A stretch of 52,071 nt of DNA from Kluyvera cryocrescens NBRC 102467 (GTDB lineage: Bacteria > Pseudomonadota > Gammaproteobacteria > Enterobacterales > Enterobacteriaceae), in NCBI RefSeq assembly GCF_001571285.1, contig NZ_BCTM01000029.1:1-52071 (forward strand), written 5' to 3'. The notes under the pieces were generated by a model. The model was not told the DNA's origin, searched no databases, and saw only the letters and a list, made by a program, of their open reading frames with translations. Position numbers and translations under genes: made by a program. Positions 25,931 to 36,794 of the stretch are shown in pieces. Each line of letters begins with the position of its first letter. The stretch's first letter is position 1.

Positions 25931-27037
25931 ATGTTAACAAGACGTACTTTCGTCAGGCATGGCCTGGTGGCATCTGCTGGCATGCTGATCGCAAGCCAGG
26001 TGGGCTTTAGCCGATTTGCTGGCGCCGCGGAAAGCGATGGCTGGCGAATGCCGGACGAAGGCACGCCTCATTCGGCAACCTGGATGGCGTTTGGCGCCAG
26101 CGCAGATATCTGGGAGCCGCATCTGCTGCCGGTCGTTCAGGGAAACCTGGCGCTAATCGCCAAATCGATCGCCGCGTTTGAACCGCTCAATATGCTGGTG
26201 CGCGAAGAGGATTACGACCTTGCCTCCCGCCTCTGCGGCCCCACGGTCAACCTGCTGGTTCAGCCGATTGACGACCTATGGATACGCGACACCGGGCCAG
26301 TCTTTGTCCACAACTCGCGCGGCGAACTCGGCGGCGCGGGTTTTAACTTTAACGGCTGGGGCGATAAGCAAGAACATACGCAGGATGCCGAGGTTGCCGA
26401 GTTTGTGTGTGAACATGCGAAGGCTGAATTTATCCGCTCATCGCTGATACTTGAAGGCGGCGGGATTGAAGTCGATGGTGAAGGGACGGCGATAATAACC
26501 GAGAGCTGCGTGCTCAATGCCAATCGTAATCCCGGCGTCAGCAAAGCGGAGTGTGGACGCGAGCTAAAACGTCTGCTGGGGGTGGAAAAAATCATCTGGC
26601 TGCCGGGCATTGCCGGCAAGGATATTACCGACGGCCATACCGATTTCTATGCCCGCTTCGCCCATCCAGGCACGGTAGTGGCGGGGCTTGAGCTGGACTC
26701 ATCCTCGTTTGATTACGCCGTAACCCGGCGTCATCTGGAAATATTGCGCGCCGCCACGGACGCAAAAGGCCGGCGTCTGAAAGTCGTGACGCTGGAAGGC
26801 CCGTCGACCATTCGGCAAACCTACGCCAGCGATGATTTCGCCGCCGGCTATATTAATTTCTACGTCTGCAACGGTGCGGTCATTGCGCCTGAGTTTGGCG
26901 ATACGCGCCGCGACCGTAATACTCGCGCCATATTGCAGGAGCTGTTTGCCGACCGTGAAATTGTGCAGTTGAATATCGACGGAATCGCCGCCGGCGGGGG
27001 CGGCATTCATTGCGCCACGCAGCAGCAGCCGCGCTAG
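25931..27037 (+). CDS. Agmatine deiminase-like (PAD family) protein with Tat signal
   Basis: Protein of 368 aa of the peptidyl-arginine-deiminase/agmatine deiminase family (PAD_porph). Catalytic features are DLWIRDTGPVFV, LEGGGIEVDG, DGHTDFYARF and the C-terminal nucleophile Cys in GGGGIHC. The protein starts MLTRRTFVRHGLVASAGMLI, a twin-arginine signal with cleavage expected near GAA-ES, so it should act in the periplasm; typical AguA is cytoplasmic. No putrescine-pathway partner (aguB) is adjacent. The substrate may be agmatine or another guanidino compound. Confidence 0.85.
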   Translation: MLTRRTFVRHGLVASAGMLIASQVGFSRFAGAAESDGWRMPDEGTPHSATWMAFGASADIWEPHLLPVVQGNLALIAKSIAAFEPLNMLVREEDYDLASRLCGPTVNLLVQPIDDLWIRDTGPVFVHNSRGELGGAGFNFNGWGDKQEHTQDAEVAEFVCEHAKAEFIRSSLILEGGGIEVDGEGTAIITESCVLNANRNPGVSKAECGRELKRLLGVEKIIWLPGIAGKDITDGHTDFYARFAHPGTVVAGLELDSSSFDYAVTRRHLEILRAATDAKGRRLKVVTLEGPSTIRQTYASDDFAAGYINFYVCNGAVIAPEFGDTRRDRNTRAILQELFADREIVQLNIDGIAAGGGGIHCATQQQPR

Positions 27038-27049
27038 CCGCATCAGGAG

Positions 27050-28246
27050 TTATAACGATCGTATCCCGCCCTGTTGACGCAGGGCGAACCACGTCATCAC
27101 CGCGGCGCTCAAAAGCAGTGCCGCGCTCAGCGCAAACCCGCTTTGCCATCCCTGATTATCAAACACAAAACCGCCAACCGTTGAGCCAACGGCGATAGCC
27201 AGCTGGATAATCGCCACCATCAGCCCACCGCCCGCTTCGGCGTTATCGGGAAGCGTTCGCGCCAGCCATGTCCACCATCCGGTTGGCGCGGCGGTGGCTA
27301 ACATCCCCCAAAGGCCAAGAAGCAGCGTCACTACCCACACGTGATGCCCGGTGATGATGAGCCCCAGCGCGATGACCGCCATCAGCAGAGGAATCGCCAT
27401 CAACGTTAGGTTAAATCGTGCGCCGAGCAACGTGGAGACCAGCAGCGTTCCGATAAAGCCGGCGACACCGATGGTGAGCAAAACCAAAGATAGGCCGGAT
27501 GCATTGACCCGGGTGACGCTTTCCAGAAACGGCCGCACATAGGTGAATAAGGCGAATTGCCCCATAAAGAACAGCCCGCAGGCCAGCATTCCGCTTCGCA
27601 CGCTGGGCAATCGGAGCAGCCGGAACACCGCCCCCTGCCCCCTATCCAGGCTGTGGCTTCTCATCGACGGCAGGCTGATGCATTGCCAGATAAATGCAAT
27701 CAGCGCCAGGGGCACGAGGCAAAGGAATGCCCCACGCCAGCCCACCGTGGCCCCAAGATAACTTCCCAGCGGAGCCGCCACGACGGTTGCCAGCGCATTG
27801 CCACCGTTAAAAATCGCCAGCGCGCGGGGTACCTGCTGCTGTGGTACCAGTCGAATCGCGGTTGCCGCCGACATTGACCAAAACCCGCCAATGGCAACGC
27901 CAATCAGCGCCCGGCCGACCATATAGACGAAATAGCTGGGTGCGAGAGCGATAATCAGCCCTGACAGGCCCATCAGGAACGTCAGAGCGAGTAGAAGATG
28001 TTTGCGATTCAACCTGCCGGTTATACCAGAAATGGTCACGCTGGTGAGCACCGCCAGCGCGCCGGAAATGGCAATCCCCTGACCGGCACGCCCTTGCGTC
28101 ACGTGCAAATCACCGGCAATCGGGGTCAGCAGGCTCACCGGCATAAACTCAGAAGCAATCAGCACAAACACGCAGAGCGTCATCGCAAATACGCCGCCCC
28201 AGTGAGCGCCAGCGCTACGCGGTGAGTCGAGATTTAATGCAGACAT
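27050..28246 (-). CDS. MFS efflux transporter, NepI/SotB-like (DHA1 family)
   Basis: Inner-membrane protein of 398 aa with about 12 hydrophobic segments. The start (FVLIASEFMPVSLLTPIAGDL), the GRALIGVAIGGFWSMSAA stretch and the later FTYVRPFLE and GWWTWLARTLPD segments match the NepI (purine ribonucleoside exporter)/SotB group of drug:H+ antiporters. The natural substrate is not evident. The ATG at 28246 has AAGAG upstream. Convergent with the agmatine deiminase-like gene, 12 bp apart. Confidence 0.85.
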   Translation of the reverse strand: MSALNLDSPRSAGAHWGGVFAMTLCVFVLIASEFMPVSLLTPIAGDLHVTQGRAGQGIAISGALAVLTSVTISGITGRLNRKHLLLALTFLMGLSGLIIALAPSYFVYMVGRALIGVAIGGFWSMSAATAIRLVPQQQVPRALAIFNGGNALATVVAAPLGSYLGATVGWRGAFLCLVPLALIAFIWQCISLPSMRSHSLDRGQGAVFRLLRLPSVRSGMLACGLFFMGQFALFTYVRPFLESVTRVNASGLSLVLLTIGVAGFIGTLLVSTLLGARFNLTLMAIPLLMAVIALGLIITGHHVWVVTLLLGLWGMLATAAPTGWWTWLARTLPDNAEAGGGLMVAIIQLAIAVGSTVGGFVFDNQGWQSGFALSAALLLSAAVMTWFALRQQGGIRSL

Positions 28247-28378
28247 GGTCTATTTCTCTTAAATATTGCCCTCAGCGACAGACGCCATGGCAGCCTCTGC
28301 GTGCGAAAAATGGGCGATGATGAAGGGAACGCGGTACGACAAAGAATGCCGTGTCTTACGGATGAGGGGCGCAATGCA

Positions 28379-28407
28379 GGCCACCCATCAAATACGGGTG
28401 GCCTTTT
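28379..28407 (+). terminator. Strong hairpin with T-tract, oriented for plus-strand transcription
   Basis: Perfect 8-bp stem GGCCACCC/GGGTGGCC followed by TTTT on the plus strand. Both neighbouring genes are on the minus strand, and in that direction the hairpin has an A-run before it and no U-run after it. It may still protect the 3' end of the hydrolase mRNA or stop antisense transcription. Confidence 0.45.
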
Positions 28408-28426
28408 CATCACTCAGTCTTGCGGC

Positions 28427-29563
28427 TTACTGCAGGCTGGTTTTAAAGAACTGTTCAAACCGCTCAAACGGTATCTTGCCCGCCGCGTTGTCGTACAGGT
28501 CCACGTGGTTTGCCCCAGGCACAATCACCAGCGTTTTCTCTTTGCTGCCGACGGCTTTATAGGCATCTTCGGCGAAGTAGCGCGAGTGCGCATTTTCCCC
28601 GGTGACAATCAGCGTGGGGATGGTAATTTCGTGGGCGTAGCTCAGCAGCGGCATATTCATAAACGACAGCGGCATCGTCGCCGTCCACGCGCCGGTGGAG
28701 TTCACGGAGCGCGCGTGGAAACCGCGCGGCATCCGATAGTAATCAAAAAACTCTTTCAGCACCGGATGCGGATTTGCGGGCAGCGTTTGCGGCAAAATAC
28801 GATCGGCGGCGCTGACGTTGCCGTTGTGATCCACAGAGAGATCGTGGCCGCCATGGGCAAACGTTCCGCTTTCCGCATCCTTCCAGCGCTGCGCATTGAG
28901 ATATTGCAGCACGGCATGGCGATCGGCGGCAGAATAACGATCCTGACCGTCACCTACGCCATGACCCATTGCCCGACTCATGTCATACATCACGCTAGTC
29001 GCCACCGCTTTAATACGGGTATCCATTGATGCGGCGTTCAACGCCATTCCTCCCCAGCCGCAGATGCCGAGGATACCAATGCGGTTGCGATCGACCTCAT
29101 TTTGCACGCCGAGGAAATCAACGGCGGCGCTGAAGTCTTCCGTATTGATATCCGGAGAGGCGACGTTACGAGGATAGCCGCCGGACTCACCGGTGTAGGA
29201 AGGGTCGAAGGCCAGCGTGACAAACCCTTGTTCAGCCATCGTTTGAGCATACAGGCCGCTGGACTGTTCTTTCACCGCCCCAAAGGGGCCGCTTACCGCA
29301 ATGGCCGCCAGCTTTTGTTCGCCACGGTTTTTAGGCAGATAGAGATCGCCCACCAGCGTGATCCCATAGCGGTTTTGGAAACTCACTTTTCGGTGGTCGA
29401 CGCGGGTGCTTTGCGCAAAGGTTTTGTCCCAGTTTTCGATCATCGACACGGGGGCATTTGGATTCGTTGTTTCGGCATAGCTCATACTGGTAACTCCACT
29501 TAATGATGCGCATAGCAGCATGGCAGGTATAGCGGCCGTCAGTTTCCTGGTGAAAACGTTCAT
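28427..29563 (-). CDS. Exported alpha/beta hydrolase of the dienelactone-hydrolase type
   Basis: Protein of 378 aa with a signal peptide (start MNVFTRKLTAAIPAMLLCAS, cleavage expected near SYA-ET). The nucleophile elbow is GICGWGG with Cys168 at the place of the usual Ser, as in dienelactone hydrolase. The likely acid and base lie in IPTLIVTGENAH and VPGANHVDLYD. The family includes YcjY-like proteins of unknown substrate. It is divergent from a LysR regulator, whose likely target it is. Confidence 0.8.
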   Translation of the reverse strand: MNVFTRKLTAAIPAMLLCASLSGVTSMSYAETTNPNAPVSMIENWDKTFAQSTRVDHRKVSFQNRYGITLVGDLYLPKNRGEQKLAAIAVSGPFGAVKEQSSGLYAQTMAEQGFVTLAFDPSYTGESGGYPRNVASPDINTEDFSAAVDFLGVQNEVDRNRIGILGICGWGGMALNAASMDTRIKAVATSVMYDMSRAMGHGVGDGQDRYSAADRHAVLQYLNAQRWKDAESGTFAHGGHDLSVDHNGNVSAADRILPQTLPANPHPVLKEFFDYYRMPRGFHARSVNSTGAWTATMPLSFMNMPLLSYAHEITIPTLIVTGENAHSRYFAEDAYKAVGSKEKTLVIVPGANHVDLYDNAAGKIPFERFEQFFKTSLQ

Positions 29564-29595
29564 TTATTTCCCCTAAAAACAGGTGGTTGGAACAG

Positions 29596-29611
29596 GTTGC
29601 AGACGAGCAAC
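29596..29611. promoter_or_regulatory. Candidate LysR-type operator between hydrolase and lysR genes
   Basis: Inverted repeat GTTGC-N6-GCAAC, with another GTTGC at 29625-29629. It lies 32 bp before the hydrolase start and 136 bp before the regulator start, where a LysR protein commonly binds. The sequence alone does not prove binding. Confidence 0.4.
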
Positions 29612-29746
29612 GCTGCTGTGCTTTGTTGCAATACGGTCATTATAATGAGCAGAAATAGTGCTGATTAGAGGGGGGATAATGCTAAGATTGATATCATATT
29701 GTTATGAATTGCGATGTCACGACGGCAATATCTTGAGGAAGGGTTG

Positions 29747-30631
29747 ATGGCAAAACGGGAAAACTACAACGACCTCTATCTGTTTATGACGGTAGTGCAA
29801 GAAGGGAGCTTTACCGCCGCCGCGCAGCGCCTTGGGCTGGCGCAATCCGGCATCAGCCGCTCCATCCGCGAACTTGAACAGCGGCTCGGTTTACAGCTTC
29901 TGGTGCGTACCACGCGCAAATTATCGTTGACCCAGGCCGGCGAGCAGCTTTATCAAACGGTGCGGCCCGGGTTTGAAGCCTTAGATGGTGGCCTTGCTAC
30001 CCTCGCCCACTATCGTAATACCCCATCCGGTACGGTACGAATCAACGCCAGTCAGCACGCGATTGATAAGGTCCTGCTGCCTAAGCTGGCAATGTTTAAA
30101 CAGCGCTATCCGGATATCAGACTTGAGCTCATCAGCGAGAGCCGGTTTGTGGATATTATTGCCGAACGATTTGATGCCGGTGTGCGGCTGGGGCCAGAAG
30201 TCGGCAGCGGTATGGTCGCGGTACGTATCACCCCCGACATGGAGATGGCCGTGGTTGGCACGCCTGACCATTTTCGCCGTTACGGTTTTCCGCAAACGCC
30301 GGCCGATTTGGTCACTCATCCCTGTATTGCTTACCAACTGGGTGATGGAAGCGTCTATGCCTGGGAGCTCCATCAGGACGGAAAAAGTATCACCCACCAA
30401 CCCCAAGGGCAGTGGGCTTTTGCGGACAGCTATATGGAGGCTAAAGCTGCCACGCTCGGTTTGGGGCTGGCATATGTTCCAAAGGAATTGGTCAGCGATG
30501 ATTTGGAACGGGGGTCACTTATCAGAGTCCTGCAGCGTTACAGCCGACAGTTGGATGGGTCATTTATTTATTACCCGCATCGTAACGTATCGCCTGCCCT
30601 ACGCGCGGTTATCGATACCTTAAAAATTTGA
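29747..30631 (+). CDS. LysR-family transcriptional regulator
   Basis: Regulator of 294 aa. The winged helix-turn-helix is at ~10-65 (FTAAAQRLGLAQSGISRSIRELEQRLG), and the substrate-binding domain follows from ~92. I chose ATG 29747 because AGGAAGGG precedes it; an upstream ATG at 29714 lacks one. Divergent from the exported hydrolase, which it probably controls. The inducer is unknown. Confidence 0.9.
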   Translation: MAKRENYNDLYLFMTVVQEGSFTAAAQRLGLAQSGISRSIRELEQRLGLQLLVRTTRKLSLTQAGEQLYQTVRPGFEALDGGLATLAHYRNTPSGTVRINASQHAIDKVLLPKLAMFKQRYPDIRLELISESRFVDIIAERFDAGVRLGPEVGSGMVAVRITPDMEMAVVGTPDHFRRYGFPQTPADLVTHPCIAYQLGDGSVYAWELHQDGKSITHQPQGQWAFADSYMEAKAATLGLGLAYVPKELVSDDLERGSLIRVLQRYSRQLDGSFIYYPHRNVSPALRAVIDTLKI

Positions 30632-30806
30632 GGGATTGTCTTCGCAGTTCAAGGCGCAATCTACGCCCGTTTTTTTCAAATCAATACGGGCCTGACATGC
30701 TCCGCTCCTCTTTGCCTCTGTCCAGAGGACTCAGCGGTTCGCAAATCAATTCGATTAATGAATCAATTTAATAAAGGCTAGCGAATTACCCCACCTAATC
30801 GAATAA

Positions 30807-32722
<1,916 letters not shown>

Positions 32723-32730
32723 ACCGCAAA

Positions 32731-32768
32731 CGGGCCCGCCATTTGCTGCGGGCCCGCTTCTCTTTCTC
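32731..32768 (+). terminator. Rho-independent terminator of the aldo/keto reductase pair
   Basis: Perfect 9-bp GC-rich stem CGGGCCCGC/GCGGGCCCG with an 8-nt loop, followed by a T-rich tract CTTCTCTTTCT. Confidence 0.85.
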
Positions 32769-32913
32769 CCCCTACCGCCGCAGCTCTCAGTGACTCCGCG
32801 ACATTGGCCAGATCAGGCTCGCCGTTCACTTCTGCTTTTCATCCAGGAAGAAGGTATTGATTGGTGTTATACTTTGCGCAGTTTAGAGGTGGTGCAACAG
32901 GGAGTTAGCCATT

Positions 32914-34425
32914 TTGTCCCGACAAAAATACATCAGCGCAATGGTGCTGATCGTCATCTGTACGACCGCACTTTTTATCGCTCTGGTGCTCCGCGAAGCG
33001 CGCGATCTACAACACTATATGGGTTATGTGGTCGAAAACGGCAAATCCGCACTGTTCCATGAGGAGTCCATCAACCAGAATATCGCTACCCGCCTTTCAC
33101 GCGAGTTTTACAGCCGTACCTATTCTGCTGCCGATAATAATCAAGACAGTATTTGTCAGCACCTTGAACAAGAAGGGAAAATTTACGGTTTCAATCTGCT
33201 GAAGAAAAACATTGGCAGCCTTGAGGGCACGCTGCAAACCCACAATAAGGCGTGCGAAGAGTGGGCAAGAGACGTCGGGGCGATGTCGATTATTCATGCC
33301 TCTGAGAGCGCGAATTTATCGAAATACAGTTTTTCAAACTATACCGGCTATACGTTCCGTAATATCCGCTACTACATCGATCTTTCTCATCGTTATATTT
33401 ATATCAATCGTCTGGTTAACACCAAAAAATACACGTTCCGCAACTGGCTGATTGGCGATAATGGCAGCATTAACATCGCGCATAGCGCCCGGACAATTTC
33501 CATCGATGAAAATGCTCTCGATGATTTGATTAAGGGAGAAAGCACGCTTTCTCATATCTATCAGGATGGATATACCCACAACAATATTATTAGCATGCTG
33601 ACGCCCGTTTTTCTCGGCGATAAAGTGAAAGGCATTCTGATTACAGACATCAATATTAACGATCTGGTGGTGTCCTTTAAGACAATTGACAGGCCTTTCT
33701 TATGGAAATTCCTGTCGCTGTACGTGACCGATAATAAAAGCGGCGCGCACATTATGTTCCATAAGCCACGAATCCGATCTCATGACTTGATCAGCAGCGA
33801 AGATGCCCTCACGCCCAGCTACACGCTGCACGTGAAGCTGGATGCCATTTACGTCATCGCCACCAACCTTTGGCTGTTATTGCTGTATGTGGTGGGCACA
33901 TGGACGTTATGCCGCTACGCCAGTAAGCAACTGACCCGACAAGAATCCCTTTCCAGGGATAACATCACTGACGCCATGACCGGCCTGTATAATCGCAAAG
34001 TGATTACTCCTGAACTGGAACAAAAAATTCAGGCGCTGGTTAACCGAAATATCCCGGTTACGGTGATTGCCATTGATAGCGATGGGCTGAAAAGAATCAA
34101 TGATACGCTCGGCCATCATATGGGTGATAAATCCATTCAGACGCTGGGTTTAGCGCTGGGCAATAGCATTCGTAAAAGCGACTACGGTATACGACTGGGC
34201 GGCGATGAGTTCAGTCTGATTCTTATCGATAATTCGCTCAACAGATCCCGCGACGTTATCGAGCGAGTCCAGGAACAATTGACCGCTATCGACAAAGAAA
34301 AACTGGTGGCATTTTCTTGGGGCGCATACCAGCTCCAGTCGGGAGATACGCTGGAAGTGGCGATGCTCAAAGCGGACGAATTGCTTTATCAGCATAAGCG
34401 CAGCAAGTATGCGGACCGCAGGTAA
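32914..34425 (+). CDS. Membrane diguanylate cyclase, DgcJ (YeaJ)-like
   Basis: Protein of 503 aa that should make cyclic di-GMP. Transmembrane helices at ~8-25 and ~312-332 enclose a periplasmic sensor domain (~30-305). The GGDEF domain follows (~350-503): NITDAMTGLYNRK, then IRLGGDEFSLIL. An RKSD inhibitory I-site lies five residues before GGDEF. Many stretches of the sensor (YIDLSHRYIYI, SMLTPVF, DRPFLWKFLSLYVTD) match E. coli DgcJ, so I take it as an orthologue or close relative. The start is TTG at 32914 with GGGAG upstream; no closer ATG is plausible because the first helix would be lost. Confidence 0.9.
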   Translation: MSRQKYISAMVLIVICTTALFIALVLREARDLQHYMGYVVENGKSALFHEESINQNIATRLSREFYSRTYSAADNNQDSICQHLEQEGKIYGFNLLKKNIGSLEGTLQTHNKACEEWARDVGAMSIIHASESANLSKYSFSNYTGYTFRNIRYYIDLSHRYIYINRLVNTKKYTFRNWLIGDNGSINIAHSARTISIDENALDDLIKGESTLSHIYQDGYTHNNIISMLTPVFLGDKVKGILITDININDLVVSFKTIDRPFLWKFLSLYVTDNKSGAHIMFHKPRIRSHDLISSEDALTPSYTLHVKLDAIYVIATNLWLLLLYVVGTWTLCRYASKQLTRQESLSRDNITDAMTGLYNRKVITPELEQKIQALVNRNIPVTVIAIDSDGLKRINDTLGHHMGDKSIQTLGLALGNSIRKSDYGIRLGGDEFSLILIDNSLNRSRDVIERVQEQLTAIDKEKLVAFSWGAYQLQSGDTLEVAMLKADELLYQHKRSKYADRR

Positions 34426-34516
34426 ATACGCAGAGCGTGCAACGGATACGGTCTAAGTCTGGCGGATTTCAGCCCAGCGGCCGCATCCTCGCCCCACGGC
34501 TTTTGCCTTATCAATC

Positions 34517-34538
34517 AGCCCCGTGAGGGGCTTTTCAT
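34517..34538 (+). terminator. Rho-independent terminator after the diguanylate cyclase gene
   Basis: Stem AGCCCC-GTGA-GGGGCT followed by TTTCATT, ~92 bp after the stop codon. Confidence 0.75.
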
Positions 34539-34733
34539 TATGGTTCACCGTGATGGCATTTTTGCCTGGCTGACCGGAAATCACCCTGCTGTTCAACCTC
34601 AGGCCCACCAACCGCCATGGCCGGCACGCCTCCCGCCACTGCCCCTGTTGACCTTTCACTTCCAGACCTCGGAATCTTTCGTTTCATTTCTTTTGTGAGA
34701 TAAGCCAGAAAACGGAGATCTTTCTTTTTATTT

Positions 34734-34760
34734 CTTTTATCAATTAACCCAAGATAAAAG
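34734..34760. promoter_or_regulatory. Candidate operator upstream of the glycosidase-like gene
   Basis: Perfect 8-bp inverted repeat CTTTTATC-N11-GATAAAAG, ~100 bp before the start codon. No regulator gene is next to it. Confidence 0.35.
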
Positions 34761-34861
34761 AAACCAAACGAAACAAACATATATTAACCAGCTTCCGTAT
34801 CATTACGATCATTCCTCTGCCAGATGCACAGTCATAATTAAACGAAAAGGACCTGTAACTG

Positions 34862-36751
34862 ATGAAAAATGTGTTCAAGATATCGATCCTCGCCCTGCTG
34901 GTGTCCAACGGCGCATTTGCCGCTAACTACGAGTTGAATAACGATAATATTGCCATCTCGTTTGATGATGCGCAGTCCGCAGCGGTCATCAAAGATACCC
35001 ATACTCAACGCCAGCTGTCGCCGCAGTCGCTGTTTTTCCTGACTCTGCCTGATGAAACCGTCATCAAAGCCGCAGACTTTAAAATTTCGCATGTGGATAA
35101 GCGTGATGACGCAATCAGCATTCAATACGACCACCCGGACTTCAAGGTCACCGTCACGCTCAATACGCTGAAAGGAAAATATGCCCGAATCGATTACACG
35201 ATCGCCGCAGTAGGCAAACCACGTAACATCGCCAAAATCACCTTCTTCCCGACGAAGGGGCAAGCTCAGGCACCGTATGTCGATGGCGCAATTAACAGCT
35301 CGCCAATCATCGCTGATTCATTCTTTATTTTGCCCAATAAGCCGATTATCAATACCTATGCCTATGAAGCTACCACTAACCTCAACGTTGAGCTGAAAAC
35401 CCCTATCCAGCCGGAAGCGCCGGTCAGCTACAGCGTGATGTTCGGTACCTTCCCTGAAACGAACCAGCTGCGCCGCAGCGTTAACCAGTTTGTTGAGGCC
35501 GTACGTCCCCGGGCATATAAACCGTATCTGCACTACAACAGTTGGATGGATATCGGCTTTTTCACCACCTACACCGAACAGGACATTTTGGGACGAATGG
35601 ATGAGTGGAATAAGGAGTTTATTACTGCACGGGGCGTGAAAATGGATGCGTTCCTGTTGGATGATGGCTGGGATGACCGTACCGGCCGCTGGCTGTTTGG
35701 TCCGGCGTTCAGCAATGGCTTTAGTAAAGTCCGCGAAAAAGCCAATAGCCTGCACAGCTCAATAGGATTATGGCTGTCGCCGTGGGGTGGCTACAACAAA
35801 CCACGCGATATACGCGTCTCCCACGCCAAGGAGTATGGCTTTGAAACCGTCGATGGGAAGCTGGCGCTCTCTGGACCGAACTATTACAAAAACTTTAATG
35901 AGCAGATCCTTAAGCTCATTAAAGATGAACATATCACCTCATTTAAACTCGACGGTATGGGCAACGCCAACTCGCATATTAAGGGCAGCCAATTTGCCTC
36001 TGACTTTGATGCTTCGGTCACGCTGCTGGAAAACATGCGTAAGGCCAATAAGGATCTGTTCATCAACTTAACCACGGGTACCGATGCCAGCCCATCGTGG
36101 CTACTTTATGCCGATTCCATCTGGCGACAGGGAGATGACATCAACCTTTACGGCGTCGGCTCACCGGTGCAGCAGTGGATGACCTACCGTGATGCGGAAA
36201 CCTATCGCTCGATTGTTCGTAAAGGCCCATTATTCCCACTGAACTCACTGATGTATCACGGCATTGTCAGCGCAGAACACGCCTATTACGGGCTTGAGAA
36301 AGTGCAGACCGACAGTGATTTTGCTGACCAGGTATGGAGCTATTTCGCGACCGGAACACAGCTCCAGGAGCTGTATATCACGCCATCAATGTTGAACAAA
36401 TCCAAGTGGGATACGCTGGCGCAGGCCGCGAAGTGGTCAAGAGAAAACGGCCGCGTGCTGGTCGATACGCACTGGGTTGGCGGCGACCCAACCGCGCTGG
36501 AAGCCTACGGCTGGGCGTCGTGGAGCAAAGAGAAGTCGATTCTCGGCCTGCGTAACCCGTCCGACAAGCCGCAGCGTTTCTATCTGGATTTGAGTAAAGC
36601 GTTGGAAATCCCACAGGGAGAGGCCGCGCAATTTACCCTCAAATCGATCTACGGCAATAATAGCACCCTGCCAGAGAAGTATCAGGAAGCCACGGTTATC
36701 ACGTTACAACCGCTGGAAACGCTGGTGCTTGAAGCCAATCCGGTGAAATAA
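34862..36751 (+). CDS. Exported alpha-galactosidase-like glycoside hydrolase (clan GH-D/GH36-like)
   Basis: Protein of 629 aa with a signal peptide (MKNVFKISILALLVSNGAFA, cleaved before ANY). An N-terminal beta-rich domain (~22-210) precedes a TIM barrel. Barrel motifs include YLHYNSWMDIG, FLLDDGWDDR, IGLWLSPWGG and FKLDGMGN; the Asp of FKLDG is at the place of the nucleophile in GH36/GH27 enzymes. A beta-domain closes the protein. Overall similarity to characterised galactosidases is only motif-level, so the sugar is unknown. The ATG follows AAAAGGACC. It stands alone, followed by a hairpin at 36758. Confidence 0.75.
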   Translation: MKNVFKISILALLVSNGAFAANYELNNDNIAISFDDAQSAAVIKDTHTQRQLSPQSLFFLTLPDETVIKAADFKISHVDKRDDAISIQYDHPDFKVTVTLNTLKGKYARIDYTIAAVGKPRNIAKITFFPTKGQAQAPYVDGAINSSPIIADSFFILPNKPIINTYAYEATTNLNVELKTPIQPEAPVSYSVMFGTFPETNQLRRSVNQFVEAVRPRAYKPYLHYNSWMDIGFFTTYTEQDILGRMDEWNKEFITARGVKMDAFLLDDGWDDRTGRWLFGPAFSNGFSKVREKANSLHSSIGLWLSPWGGYNKPRDIRVSHAKEYGFETVDGKLALSGPNYYKNFNEQILKLIKDEHITSFKLDGMGNANSHIKGSQFASDFDASVTLLENMRKANKDLFINLTTGTDASPSWLLYADSIWRQGDDINLYGVGSPVQQWMTYRDAETYRSIVRKGPLFPLNSLMYHGIVSAEHAYYGLEKVQTDSDFADQVWSYFATGTQLQELYITPSMLNKSKWDTLAQAAKWSRENGRVLVDTHWVGGDPTALEAYGWASWSKEKSILGLRNPSDKPQRFYLDLSKALEIPQGEAAQFTLKSIYGNNSTLPEKYQEATVITLQPLETLVLEANPVK

Positions 36752-36757
36752 TCCTCT

Positions 36758-36787
36758 CCAGGCTGCTCGCCGATGCGGGCAGCCTGG
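36758..36787. terminator. Hairpin between convergent genes
   Basis: Perfect 9-bp stem CCAGGCTGC/GCAGCCTGG with a 12-nt loop, placed between the glycosidase-like gene and the FAD-binding protein gene, which converge. No U-tract. Confidence 0.5.
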
Positions 36788-36794
36788 CTGTGAT

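Larger units (their letters stand above)
34426..34861. other. 436-bp intergenic region between the diguanylate cyclase and glycosidase-like genes
   Basis: Holds a terminator (34517-34538), two pyrimidine-rich repeats TTTCRTTTCATTTCTTTT-like around 34676-34740, and an inverted repeat at 34734-34760. Small open frames on the minus strand have no ribosome-binding site or recognisable content. Confidence 0.6.

Noticed and set aside
34538-34780. 80-codon minus-strand open frame between the diguanylate cyclase and glycosidase-like genes
   Set aside because: No ribosome-binding site, low-complexity Lys/Arg-rich composition and overlap with a terminator.
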